Shown here piece after piece: positions 8,416 through 17,222 of a stretch of DNA of 64,000 nt. Both the position numbers and the translations under genes were made by a program. Position 1 is the first letter of the stretch; each line of letters opens with the position of its first letter. The notes below the pieces were generated by a model. That model was not told the DNA's origin. It searched no databases and saw nothing but the letters and a program-made list of their open reading frames with translations. The stretch comes from Thiodiazotropha sp040506275 (GTDB taxonomy: Bacteria; Pseudomonadota; Gammaproteobacteria; Chromatiales; Chromatiaceae), in contig JBEVXD010000002.1 of assembly GCA_040506275.1 (NCBI GenBank), positions 186,001 through 250,000 of the forward strand, written 5' to 3'.

Positions 8416-9783
8416 TTATATTGCTGAGGCCTGATCCTTAGCGTTGCCGATATAACTCATCGGGGTAAGACGCTTAAGAGACTCTTTGGCAGAGTCAGGT
8501 ATGTCCAGACCATCTACAAAAACTTGTAGTTCTTCAGGCGTGATGCGTTGGCCACGAGTCAGTTCTTTGAGTTTTTCATAAGGCTTTTCGATACCATAAC
8601 GACGCATCACCGTCTGTATGGGTTCAGCGAGCACTTCCCAGTTCTGATTCAGGTCATTCAGCATGGCATCACCATTCGCTTCCAGCTTGCTTAGCCCTTT
8701 GAGTAGGGATTGCAGGGCAATACTGGTGTGTGCAAAGCCAACGCCGAGATTTCTGAGTACAGTGGAATCGGTCAAGTCACGTTGCCAGCGGGAGATAGGC
8801 AGCTTTTCAGATAGGTGTCCGAGTATGGCATTGGCGATGCCCAGATTGCCTTCCGCATTTTCAAAGTCGATGGGATTGACCTTGTGCGGCATGGTGGATG
8901 AACCGACCTCTCCCGCCACGGTTTTCTGCTTGAAATAGCCTACGGAGATGTAACTCCATACATCACGACAGAAATCGATGAGGATGGTGTTAAAGCGTGA
9001 TATGGCATGAAACAGCTCAGCGATGTAGTCATGAGGCTCGATCTGGATGGTGTAGGGGTTCCAACTGATACCCAGACTCTCGACAAACTGCTTGGCAAAT
9101 TCTGGCCAGTCTATTTCTGGGTATGCAGAGATATGGGCGTTGTAGTTGCCTACTGCACCGTTGATCTTGCCCAAGAGGTTGATCGAAGCAATCTGATCCC
9201 GTTGACGTTGTAGACGATAGACAACATTGGCGACCTCTTTACCCATGGTACTGGGGGAAGCCGGTTGTCCGTGGGTTCGACTGAGCAGGGGTTGATCCGC
9301 AAGTTGTTGGGCTAGAGATTTGGTTCTTTCGATCACTTCATCGATATGTGGCAGCAGCACCTGACCTCGTCCTTCTCTCAGCATCAAGGCGTGGGAGAGA
9401 TTATTGATGTCTTCAGAGGTGCAGGCAAAGTGGATGAATTCACTGATGCTCTCAAGCTCTTCGTTTCCCGCAATTTTCTCCTTGAGAAAGTACTCAACGG
9501 CTTTTACATCGTGGTTGGTGGTACGTTCGATGTTTTTAACGCGTTGGGCGTCCTCTTCACTGAAATTATCAACAATGCCGTTGAGAATATTGTTGGCATG
9601 TTCACTCAGAGTAGGGATCTCAAGCATGTCATTGTGGCTGGCTAGAGCCTGTAACCAGCGAATTTCGACATTCACCCGATGTCGAATGAGCCCATATTCA
9701 CTGAAAATTGGCCGTAGATCATCTGTCTTGCTGCCATAACGACCGTCGATTGGAGATACCGCTGTAAGGGAGGAGAGTTGCAT
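8416..9783 (-). CDS. purB: adenylosuccinate lyase
   Basis: The 455-residue enzyme has the usual length for the gammaproteobacterial PurB subtype. It splits SAICAR and adenylosuccinate, releasing fumarate, in purine synthesis. The N-terminus LSSLTAVSPIDGRYG, the histidine region RTHGQPASPSTMGKE and the lyase signature GSSTMPHKVNPIDFEN with its catalytic serine loop are all visible. The last seven codons and stop lie in the sequence duplicated at 7611-7646, so the RAYT-associated duplication has reached exactly into this gene without breaking it. Confidence 0.97.
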   Translation of the reverse strand: MQLSSLTAVSPIDGRYGSKTDDLRPIFSEYGLIRHRVNVEIRWLQALASHNDMLEIPTLSEHANNILNGIVDNFSEEDAQRVKNIERTTNHDVKAVEYFLKEKIAGNEELESISEFIHFACTSEDINNLSHALMLREGRGQVLLPHIDEVIERTKSLAQQLADQPLLSRTHGQPASPSTMGKEVANVVYRLQRQRDQIASINLLGKINGAVGNYNAHISAYPEIDWPEFAKQFVESLGISWNPYTIQIEPHDYIAELFHAISRFNTILIDFCRDVWSYISVGYFKQKTVAGEVGSSTMPHKVNPIDFENAEGNLGIANAILGHLSEKLPISRWQRDLTDSTVLRNLGVGFAHTSIALQSLLKGLSKLEANGDAMLNDLNQNWEVLAEPIQTVMRRYGIEKPYEKLKELTRGQRITPEELQVFVDGLDIPDSAKESLKRLTPMSYIGNAKDQASAI

Positions 9784-10259
9784 ATTATTTATTTCCGCAG
9801 AAATTCTGAAAGGCGGGGATTATACCCGTTGAGAAGTTGAGGGTTAAGTCGGGAACGCCAATCGAGGCATTTATGAGTAAGTCTTAGATGACTCCCTGCT
9901 ACCAGAATGTACCGTTTCTGAACTGTGGATCTTAGCAATAGTGCACTATTTATTAACCCGGCGACTAAGTATGTTGTCTTCAGCCGAAGTGTGCCTGCCT
10001 GCGGCAAGGCATCAAAAAGCCGCTGTAGCACTTCTTACAGCAAGTTTTGATAACGCAGTCTGCAGGCAGGCACACTTCGGCCTGTCTATTAAAAATCATA
10101 TTGTTAGGGGGTTCAAGCCTGCCCTTGCTCGGTGTTGCGGCTCTTGACAAGGGAACAACCATTGCCTGTGAGCCGCGCCTTGATCAAGGGCAGGCTTGAA
10201 ACTCTGAAGACGACATACTTAGTCGCCGGGTTAATAGGAGATCCACAGCCGGAAACGAT
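9784..10259. other. intergenic region between purB and acnA, mostly occupied by a palindromic element
   Basis: The gap lies between the purB start and the acnA stop. Short open frames here are products of the palindromic sequence and have no ribosome-binding sites. The purB promoter should lie within 9784-9950. Confidence 0.7.
9952..10235. mobile_element. 284-bp non-coding element with 32-bp terminal inverted repeats and nested palindromes (family 1, copy A)
   Basis: The ends 9952-9983 and 10204-10235 are inverted repeats starting ATTAACCCGGCGACTAAG, with one mismatch in 32. Inside are two further perfect inverted repeats: CCGAAGTGTGCCTGCCTGC at 9984-10002 against 10062-10080, and TTCAAGCCTGCCCTTG at 10112-10127 against 10185-10200. 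The segment 10120-10195 is similar to the core of the element at 21429-21615 in opposite orientation. No gene is encoded. It looks like a MITE-type element or a structured repeat; it lies after the acnA stop. Confidence 0.85.
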
Positions 10260-12950
10260 CTATTCTGCCTGGGCTTCCTCAGCGATTTCCGAGGCAGATT
10301 TACTCACCATATTGCGTAGTACGTAGTGCAAAATACCACCGTGTTTGAAGTAATCGACCTCATTTGGTGTATCGATACGCACAGTGACTTTAAAACTGAT
10401 TTCAGTGCCATCTTCAGCTATCGCAGTAACTGTGATTTTATGCCCGGTTTTATCACCAGGGTTGGGGATATTGAAGCGCTCTTCACCGGTCAGTCCCAGG
10501 GTTTCTGCATTTTTACCCGGTAAGAATTGCAATGGGAGTATGCCCATGCAGACAAGGTTGGTGCGATGAATTCGTTCGTAGCTTTCAGCAATAACGGCGC
10601 GAACCCCTTGTAGTGCCGGGCCTTTTGCCGCCCAGTCACGGGATGAGCCAGAGCCATACTCTTTGCCGGCGATTATGATCGCAGGGACAGACTCCTCTTT
10701 GTAGCGCATAGCCGCATCATAAATGCTCATCTCATCGCCGGATGGGAGATGTCTGGTAACGCCACCCTCACTTCCCGGGAGCAGTAAATTACGTAAGCGT
10801 ATATTGGCGAATGTGCCTCGCATCATCACTTCATGATTGCCTCGGCGGGAACCATAAGAGTTAAAATCGACTGCTTTTACACCCTGTTCAGTGAGGTAGA
10901 GACCCGCCGGGCTATCCTCTTTGATTGCACCAGCAGGTGAGATATGGTCTGTGGTTACCGAATCCCCCAGCCACGCAAGGCAACGTGCCTCCTCGATATT
11001 GGTCACCGGTTTGGGCTCTAGTTCCATATCCACAAAGTAGGGCGGGTGTTGAATATAGGTTGATTCAGGATCCCAATCGAATCGACTGCCAGATGATGCT
11101 TCCAGAGAGCGCCAGCGTTCATCGCCATCGAACAAACTGGCGTAACTGGCGATAAAGCCCTCCCTGGTCAGGTTTGCATCGATACAATCTGCTATCTCTT
11201 TACTGCTGGGCCAGATATCTTTCAGGAATACTGATTTACCCTCTGCACTGGTGCCCAATGGCTCATTGAAGAGATCAATGTTCATGGTGCCGGCAATCGC
11301 ATAAGCGACCACCAGCGGTGGAGATGCCAGGTAGTTCATTCTGACTTCAGCATGCACCCGACCTTCAAAATTTCGGTTTCCTGAGAGTACCGAGGTTACA
11401 GTCAGGTCTCCATCACTGATCGCTTCGGATACTTCTGTGGGGAGTGGGCCCGAATTGCCAATGCACGTGGTACAGCCATAACCAACCAGATCGAATCCCA
11501 ATGTTTCCAGGGGTTTATCCAGTTCTGCCTGTTCCAGGTACTGCATAACAACACGGGATCCTGGGCCAAGAGAGGTTTTAACCCAGGGTTTAACTGTTAA
11601 GCCGAGTGCCACAGCTTTCTTTGCCAACAGACCGGCCCCCAGCATGACTGCAGGATTGGAGGTATTGGTACAGGAGGTGATGGCAGCGATGACTACCGCA
11701 CCATCGGTAATTTCAGTTGAGGCACCGTCGATGTTTGTGGCGACTGTTTGGCTCTCCCCGCCATTAAAGACTTTAACAGCCTCTATGAATTGCGACTTGG
11801 CCTCTTTTAAAAGCACAAGATCCTGGGGGCGCTTGGGGCCAGCAAGACTCGGTTCGACGGTAGAGAGGTCGATCTCCAGGGTTTCACTGTAGGTCGCTTC
11901 AGGTGTTCTGGTGGTGTGGAACATGCCCTGTTTCTTGGCATAGGCCTCAACCAGTGCGATCTGGTCTTCACTTCGGTTGGTCAGGCGCAGATATTCCAGG
12001 GTCTCCTTATCGATTGGAAAGAGGCCGCAGGTTGCGCCGTACTCAGGGGCCATATTTGCGATGGTCGCTCGGTCACCCATTGGCATTGATGCGATTGCCG
12101 GCCCATAGAATTCAACAAATTTACCCACCACGCCATGTTCACGCAGGCGTTCAACGATAGTCAGAACCAGATCCGTAGCCAGACAGCCTTCAGGCAGCTT
12201 ACCGACCAGTTTGACGCCGACTACCTTGGGGATCAGCATCGAGACTGGCTGACCCAACATGGAGGCTTCGGCTTCAATACCGCCAACACCCCACCCCAGC
12301 ACACCGATACCATTCACCATGGTAGTGTGGGAGTCTGTGCCTACCAGCGTGTCAGGAAAAGCCTGTAACTTGCCATCACGCTCTTCCGCAGAGATCACTC
12401 TGGCCAGGTATTCCAGATTCACCTGGTGTACGATTCCGGTGTCGGGTGGCACAACTTTCAGGTTGGAAAACCCGCCTTGGCCCCATTTCAGGAACTGGTA
12501 TCGCTCCTGGTTGCGTTGAAATTCCAATTTCGCATTGAGTTCAAAAGCAGTCTCGTCCCCATAGTGGTCCACTTGTACGGAGTGGTCGATAACCAGTTCC
12601 GCGGGCTGTAGTGGATTGATATCTTCAGGATTGCCACCAAGTTCGACAACCGCATCGCGCATCGCAGCAAGGTCAACTACTGCTGGAACCCCTGTGAAAT
12701 CCTGCATCAGGACACGTGCTGGGCGATATTGAATCTCTTTGCTGGGTTCAGCATCAGGATCCCAGTTTGCGACTGCTTTGATATCATCTGCAGTAACAGT
12801 GATATTGTCCTCATGGCGAAGCAGATTCTCTAAAAGGATGCGTATGGAAAAGGGGAGGCGGTCTGTATTTTCAAGGGCATCCAGTCTAAAAAACTGGTAG
12901 GTGGTTCCATTCACCTTCATCTCACTTTCTGCACCAAAGCTACTAATCAT
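10260..12950 (-). CDS. acnA: aconitate hydratase A
   Basis: The 896-residue protein has the length of AcnA/IRP1-type aconitases, which interconvert citrate and isocitrate in the TCA cycle using a [4Fe-4S] cluster. The three cluster ligands are C427 (ITSCTNTSNP) and C493/C496 (GYGCTTCIGNSG). The swivel domain (about 680-890) has SYGSRRGNHEVMMRGTFANIR and GKEYGSGSSRDWAAKG. The start at 12950 is preferred over the internal ATG at codon 11 because AGGAG lies 6 bases before it. An 8-base inverted repeat sits about 20 bases upstream and may be an operator. Confidence 0.97.
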   Translation of the reverse strand: MISSFGAESEMKVNGTTYQFFRLDALENTDRLPFSIRILLENLLRHEDNITVTADDIKAVANWDPDAEPSKEIQYRPARVLMQDFTGVPAVVDLAAMRDAVVELGGNPEDINPLQPAELVIDHSVQVDHYGDETAFELNAKLEFQRNQERYQFLKWGQGGFSNLKVVPPDTGIVHQVNLEYLARVISAEERDGKLQAFPDTLVGTDSHTTMVNGIGVLGWGVGGIEAEASMLGQPVSMLIPKVVGVKLVGKLPEGCLATDLVLTIVERLREHGVVGKFVEFYGPAIASMPMGDRATIANMAPEYGATCGLFPIDKETLEYLRLTNRSEDQIALVEAYAKKQGMFHTTRTPEATYSETLEIDLSTVEPSLAGPKRPQDLVLLKEAKSQFIEAVKVFNGGESQTVATNIDGASTEITDGAVVIAAITSCTNTSNPAVMLGAGLLAKKAVALGLTVKPWVKTSLGPGSRVVMQYLEQAELDKPLETLGFDLVGYGCTTCIGNSGPLPTEVSEAISDGDLTVTSVLSGNRNFEGRVHAEVRMNYLASPPLVVAYAIAGTMNIDLFNEPLGTSAEGKSVFLKDIWPSSKEIADCIDANLTREGFIASYASLFDGDERWRSLEASSGSRFDWDPESTYIQHPPYFVDMELEPKPVTNIEEARCLAWLGDSVTTDHISPAGAIKEDSPAGLYLTEQGVKAVDFNSYGSRRGNHEVMMRGTFANIRLRNLLLPGSEGGVTRHLPSGDEMSIYDAAMRYKEESVPAIIIAGKEYGSGSSRDWAAKGPALQGVRAVIAESYERIHRTNLVCMGILPLQFLPGKNAETLGLTGEERFNIPNPGDKTGHKITVTAIAEDGTEISFKVTVRIDTPNEVDYFKHGGILHYVLRNMVSKSASEIAEEAQAE

Positions 12951-12971
12951 TTGGATCTCCTAAAGCTTTAA

Positions 12972-12990
12972 AAACAGTTTGTAACTGTTT
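12972..12990. promoter_or_regulatory. inverted repeat upstream of acnA
   Basis: AAACAGTT-TGT-AACTGTTT is a perfect 8+3+8 inverted repeat 22-40 bases before the acnA start. The position suits an operator or leader hairpin; the binding factor is unknown. Confidence 0.4.
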
Positions 12991-13162
12991 GTTATTTTTG
13001 TTGTTTGTCTATTTTAAGTTATTGCTTAAGGGTCTTTGACCTATTACTCAGTATTTATACCCCATTGACCCCTTGCAATATAGAAGGTAACTAAAAGATT
13101 GCTATAGGGAATGCTAAGTCATGGCCGATAGTGAGCGTGCAAATAAGCCCAGGCACCCCTTT

Positions 13163-13783
13163 TTAAAGCCTATCCAACAAAGCTTTACAACTTTCAATAT
13201 AATTTTTTCTGCTAAACAACAGCTGTCTGCGGCGTCCTCCTGTCTGACGCCAGAGCATCGCAGCTCTGATACCGGATAGTAACAGAGCGCGTATTCGGTT
13301 CACATTATCATTGTTCTGCAAAAAGACAGTTTCACCACTGACCATGATTCTTGGTTTTAGCGTACTTATGTTTTCAGCATACAGATCAGCCAAAGCACCA
13401 AGGATATTACTGTGAGTGGCGGGGAAATGGGCTAATCGTGCAGCGGTGTTCATGATACCGCTTCTGATTTTTTCCAATCTATCCTGCTGATGGCTCAGTT
13501 TTCTTTCCAGTTGAATCAGACCGAGTATATATCGTGTTAATTCATCATCCCGAGCCTGGCTCCCACTAAGTTGTTTATGGGCCTGACGTAATCCAGGTGC
13601 AATCGACTCCAGGTCACCATACACCTCAAGTACACTGTCAGCGTCCAGTTGGAACAGACTATTAATACTGGGTGAAATAGTATCAGTACTGGCCAAACCC
13701 TTACGGGCTACCTGCTGTACTAGACTGGCTGCTTGATATATACCTGATAGAGCAATCGTACGATCACTATCCTGATACTTCAT
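13163..13783 (-). CDS. hflD: HflD-family protein (high-frequency lysogenisation protein homologue)
   Basis: The 206-residue, mainly helical protein fits HflD in length and sequence (DRTIALSGIYQAASLVQQVA at the N-terminus; LLSGIRAAMLWRQTGGRRRQLLFSR near the C-terminus). HflD is a peripheral inner-membrane protein, known in E. coli for interacting with phage CII, with an unclear housekeeping role. The gene follows mnmA on the same strand with a 144-base gap, the conserved mnmA-hflD order, which strengthens the call. No transmembrane segment is predicted by eye. Confidence 0.88.
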   Translation of the reverse strand: MKYQDSDRTIALSGIYQAASLVQQVARKGLASTDTISPSINSLFQLDADSVLEVYGDLESIAPGLRQAHKQLSGSQARDDELTRYILGLIQLERKLSHQQDRLEKIRSGIMNTAARLAHFPATHSNILGALADLYAENISTLKPRIMVSGETVFLQNNDNVNRIRALLLSGIRAAMLWRQTGGRRRQLLFSRKNYIESCKALLDRL

Positions 13784-13927
13784 ACTATTCCTGAACTGAG
13801 ATTCTTGCGATTCGACATACTATCATACAGCTCGATTAGCCCACATCAGTCTAGAGCACATGACTTAAAATCCTAGCCCACGTTCGCAATGACACATCTG
13901 TATTGAATTGTGGATCAATCAACATGC

Positions 13928-15046
13928 CTAATCATGGATTTGGTCATACGGCGGAGCATCCGTTGACTCAATGACACCGCCTCCCAGACACTCTCGCTCA
14001 CGATATAACACCAGAGACTGACCCGGTGTAGCGGCTCGTTGTGGGGTTTCGAAGCGTACCTGGCAACAACCATTTTCGAGTGGGTGAACCTGGCATGCCT
14101 GTAAAGGTTGACGGTGACGAATCCGGGCAAGGCAGCTGAATGGCTCCGTCGGCCCATGGCCGCTTACCCAGTGGAGTTGTCCGCAGATTAGCGCTCTACA
14201 CATCAAAAGGGGGTGTTGATGGCCCTGTACTGCAATCAGAACATTGCGGTCCAGGTCTTTCGCCGCCACAAACCATGGCGCTTCATCAGCACCTTTGCGT
14301 CCTCCAATACCCAAACCCTGCCGCTGTCCAAGGGTGTAGTACATCAACCCCTGATGTTGGCCTATCCTGTTCCCTTGAGGATCCTCTATTTCACCAGGTT
14401 TGGCAGGTAGAAAACGCTGTAGAAACTCTCGGAACTTACGTTCGCCTATGAAGCAGATACCTGTACTGTCTTTTTTCTTGTGATTTGGGAAACCAGCCTG
14501 TTCAGCCAATGACCTGACCTGCTGTTTGTTTAAATCTCCCAGAGGAAACAGACTGTGGGAGAGGGCCTTCTGCCCCAGCATATAGAGGAAATAAGTCTGG
14601 TCTTTGTCTTCATCCTGGGCTCGAATCAAGCGATATAGCTGCTGATCCTGTTGTAGTGCTGCATAGTGGCCAGTGGCTATAGCTGTGGCACTTAGTCGAT
14701 CAGTCGCGTAATCGAGAAAGGCTTTGAACTTTATTTCCCGGTTACATAAAACATCTGGGTTGGGTGTTCTGCCAGCTTTGTACTCATCCAGAAAATAGGC
14801 GAATACCCGATCCCAGTATTCGGTAGCGAAGTTGATGGTGTGAAGTGGGATATCCAACCTGTCCGCAACAGCCTGGGCATCTGCCAGGTCGATTGCAGCT
14901 GAGCAGTACTCCTCATCGTCATCTTCTTCCCAGTTCTTCATGAACAAACCCTCTACAGCATAGCCTTGTTGCTTGAGCAATAAGGCGGCTACAGAAGAGT
15001 CGACACCTCCTGAGAGACCGACGATGACTTTACTGTTTTCTGGCAT
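13928..15046 (-). CDS. mnmA: tRNA-specific 2-thiouridylase MnmA
   Basis: The 372-residue enzyme makes s2U34 in tRNAs for Lys, Glu and Gln, taking sulfur from the Tus relay. The PP-loop VGLSGGVDSS is at residues 9-18. The catalytic cysteines are C101 (GRTPNPDVLCNREIKF) and C198 (DSTGICFIGERKF). The start at ATG 15046 is preferred because it gives the normal N-terminus; the frame extends to 15094 but adds an unusual leader. It overlaps the end of the upstream pseudouridine synthase gene by 17 bases, so the two RNA-modification genes are probably co-transcribed, followed by hflD. Confidence 0.96.
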   Translation of the reverse strand: MPENSKVIVGLSGGVDSSVAALLLKQQGYAVEGLFMKNWEEDDDEEYCSAAIDLADAQAVADRLDIPLHTINFATEYWDRVFAYFLDEYKAGRTPNPDVLCNREIKFKAFLDYATDRLSATAIATGHYAALQQDQQLYRLIRAQDEDKDQTYFLYMLGQKALSHSLFPLGDLNKQQVRSLAEQAGFPNHKKKDSTGICFIGERKFREFLQRFLPAKPGEIEDPQGNRIGQHQGLMYYTLGQRQGLGIGGRKGADEAPWFVAAKDLDRNVLIAVQGHQHPLLMCRALICGQLHWVSGHGPTEPFSCLARIRHRQPLQACQVHPLENGCCQVRFETPQRAATPGQSLVLYRERECLGGGVIESTDAPPYDQIHD

Positions 15047-15617
15047 ATCGAAATTTTTCTCTGTCTGCTTTTTCCCGGGTTGGTTTAGAATCAAGCGTTA
15101 GCCATTCACCAGGTTGTAACTGCTTTAATCGCCATTGACCAATCGCTATGCGTACAAGTCTCAATGTGGGATGGCCTACAGATGCGGTCATGCGCCGCAC
15201 CTGACGATTTCGGCCCTCCTGCAACTGAATCTCAAGCCATTGTGTGGGGATTTTGGCTCGGAAACGTACCGGCGGGTCTCTAGGCCAGAGTGCGGGTTCT
15301 GTTATCTCTCTGACCTTGGCAGGTAGGGTTGGGCCATCTTTTAAATCCACCCCTTGTCTCAGTTGTTCAATACTCTGCTCGCTTGGAGATCCTTCCACTT
15401 GAACCCAGTAGGTTTTCCAGGATTTCTTGCCTGGACGCGAGATTCTGTGTTGAAGCTTCCCATCATCTGTCAGGATCACCAGGCCTTCGCTGTCACGATC
15501 CAGGCGTCCAGCCGCATAGACCCCTTTGGTGGTGATATAGTCAGCCAGGGTGGGACGCCCCTGACCATCTGTAAACTGGGTCAAGACACCAAAAGGTTTA
15601 TTGAACAGGATTAACAT
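15030..15617 (-). CDS. rluE: 23S rRNA pseudouridine synthase, RluE type
   Basis: The 195-residue protein is an RsuA/RluB/E/F-class synthase without an S4 domain, as in RluE (which modifies U2457 of 23S rRNA in E. coli). The catalytic motif GRLDRDSEGLVILTDDG at about residues 37-53 contains the active-site aspartate. The LILFNKPFGVLTQF start and EGRNRQVRRMTASVGHPTLRLVR motif are typical. It overlaps mnmA, a pairing consistent with an RNA-modification operon. The U2457 specificity is inferred. Confidence 0.88.
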   Translation of the reverse strand: MLILFNKPFGVLTQFTDGQGRPTLADYITTKGVYAAGRLDRDSEGLVILTDDGKLQHRISRPGKKSWKTYWVQVEGSPSEQSIEQLRQGVDLKDGPTLPAKVREITEPALWPRDPPVRFRAKIPTQWLEIQLQEGRNRQVRRMTASVGHPTLRLVRIAIGQWRLKQLQPGEWLTLDSKPTREKADREKFRYARKQ

Positions 15618-15736
15618 GCAGGAGTAATCAACAGAATTTCGAAAGGCCGTACAGAATTAAAGTGTAATAGTATCGGCTGATCGCTGATGTGGAAACAGCC
15701 AGATGATTTTTTTATGGAATTGTCCGGAGCAGGGCA

Positions 15737-15772
15737 TTAAAAAAGCCGGTATGGTTAGACCAGACCGGCTTA
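15737..15772 (-). terminator. Rho-independent terminator after the cold-shock gene
   Basis: On the minus strand AAGCCGGT pairs with ACCGGCTT around a 13-base loop, and a T-run follows directly (the A-run at 15739-15744 on the plus strand). It lies about 30 bases after the cold-shock gene stop. Confidence 0.85.
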
Positions 15773-15803
15773 TGTAAAAAACGAGAGTTGATTTTAATTA
15801 GGT

Positions 15804-16022
15804 TCAATCACCACTCGCAGCAACCTTTTGGATATTGGTTGCGTGTAGACCTTTTGGACCCTGACTTATATCGAATTGGACCCTTTGACCCTCTTTAAGT
15901 GTCTTATATCCATCCATCTCTATCGATGAAAAATGGACAAAAACATCTTGATCTCCATCTTCTGGGGTTACAAAACCGTAGCCCTTGGCGTTGTTAAACC
16001 ACTTTACGACTCCAGTCGCCAT
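15804..16022 (-). CDS. cspD: cold-shock domain protein (CspD type)
   Basis: This 72-residue single cold-shock domain carries RNP1 (KGYGFV) and RNP2 (VFVHFS). The acidic, short C-terminus and location upstream of and divergent from clpS-clpA match the conserved cspD-clpS-clpA neighbourhood, which supports CspD over other Csps. GAGGAG precedes the ATG by 8 bases, and a good terminator follows. CspD homologues bind single-stranded nucleic acid and, in E. coli, inhibit replication in stationary phase; that role is not proven here. Confidence 0.88.
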   Translation of the reverse strand: MATGVVKWFNNAKGYGFVTPEDGDQDVFVHFSSIEMDGYKTLKEGQRVQFDISQGPKGLHATNIQKVAASGD

Positions 16023-16878
16023 AGCTATTACTCCTCACTATATACGATGGCTCAGGTTGGCGGAAATTTAAGTTGGGGAGTTTACAAGCAGTTTGTAGAA
16101 GGAAGTGACATGTATCTGATGAGACTGTTTTCTCGAGATTGAAATCCAGAGCGTAGGGTCTATCTTTTCACGTCACTCTCCATCGGCAGATCAACTTATA
16201 AAGCAACACACAACGTTGTTATGATTAGCAGAGAGGCGCGAAACAACTCTGTCCACCAGCCTAGGCACCAGCCTTTAGTTAAATGCTTAGACCGTCAAAT
16301 TCAACGGCAAAAAAATTCAGTGCTTTGATTCTCTAACCGGAACCATTCTCAACACTGTAAGATGAAGTATAGTGTGCATTATAAGCGGGTCAACAAATAT
16401 CTGACTTTTAACTATAATTCGTAGATTATGTAGGTAATTTCCCTAATCTTTTTGACACTACTATAAAGATAAACCCTAAATCGAAATGTTCTGGAAATCT
16501 CCTCGAGGAGATTGGTTCCTTAGTGATTACCGATCCATCTAGTCAACAAGGATGCGGTATAGGTAGCTGAAATCAGGTAACCCTGAAATTCTCCACGGAA
16601 TCTTTTTTGTATCTCAATTACCTGAATGGGGGCTGAGCACACTTGTATGGCTATTTAAAAATGAGGTCATTGCATGTTGAATAGGAGCTTTTTCAGTTCC
16701 AGACTGTCAATGAGAAGGGAACTGGGTTGATATTCAGGGATTAACCCTCCATATACAATAGTATTATTGCTTTATTAGTCACTACCGGCTTAATTAGGTT
16801 AGTGTTAGCTGGATTTGGAAAAAATCCGCAAAATATTTCAACTTTTCAGACCAAGCAGGACTGCTAGAATCACCCAGT
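16023..16878. other. long divergent leader between the cold-shock gene and clpS
   Basis: About 855 bases without a credible gene, AT-rich, between divergent promoters. It holds an 18-base perfect palindrome at 16496-16513. Long untranslated leaders are usual for csp genes, but no known cold-box or RNA motif could be assigned. Confidence 0.6.
16496..16513. repeat. 18-base perfect palindrome
   Basis: AATCTCCTCGAGGAGATT reads the same on both strands with no spacer. It lies in the middle of the cspD-clpS intergenic region and could be a protein-binding site or hairpin; function unknown. Confidence 0.7.
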
Positions 16879-17199
16879 ATGAGCGATAGAGAACAAACAT
16901 CACACGACGATGGTCTAGCATTAGAGGAGGCGGCTCCCAAATTAAAAAGGCCACCATTATTTAAGGTTATTATTCTGAACGATGACTATACCCCCATGGA
17001 ATTCGTGGTTCAGGTTTTAGAAACCTTCTTTAGTATGGATAGGGAAAAAGCCACTCGGGTGATGCTGCATGTGCATACCCGAGGTGTAGGAGTCTGTGGT
17101 CTATTTACCAAAGACGTAGCCGAGACCAAGGTCTCTCAAGTAAACGACTATTCACGTAGTAACCAGCATCCGCTGATGTGCACTATGGAAGAGACCTAA
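16879..17199 (+). CDS. clpS: ClpS adaptor for ClpAP
   Basis: The 106-residue protein is a full ClpS: a flexible acidic N-terminus (1-25), then the core with VIILNDDYTPMEFVVQVL (the N-degron pocket with the NDD/TPMEFV signature), VMLHVHTRGVGVCG and AETKVSQVNDYSR. ClpS delivers N-end-rule substrates to ClpAP. The clpA start codon follows 23 bases later, so the two form an operon. Confidence 0.97.
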   Translation: MSDREQTSHDDGLALEEAAPKLKRPPLFKVIILNDDYTPMEFVVQVLETFFSMDREKATRVMLHVHTRGVGVCGLFTKDVAETKVSQVNDYSRSNQHPLMCTMEET

Positions 17200-17222
17200 G
17201 CGGTTCTGATGGAGTATCGAAG

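Noticed and set aside
9941..10326. Several open frames of 60-68 codons across element A
   Set aside because: They arise on both strands from the inverted repeats and lack ribosome-binding sites.
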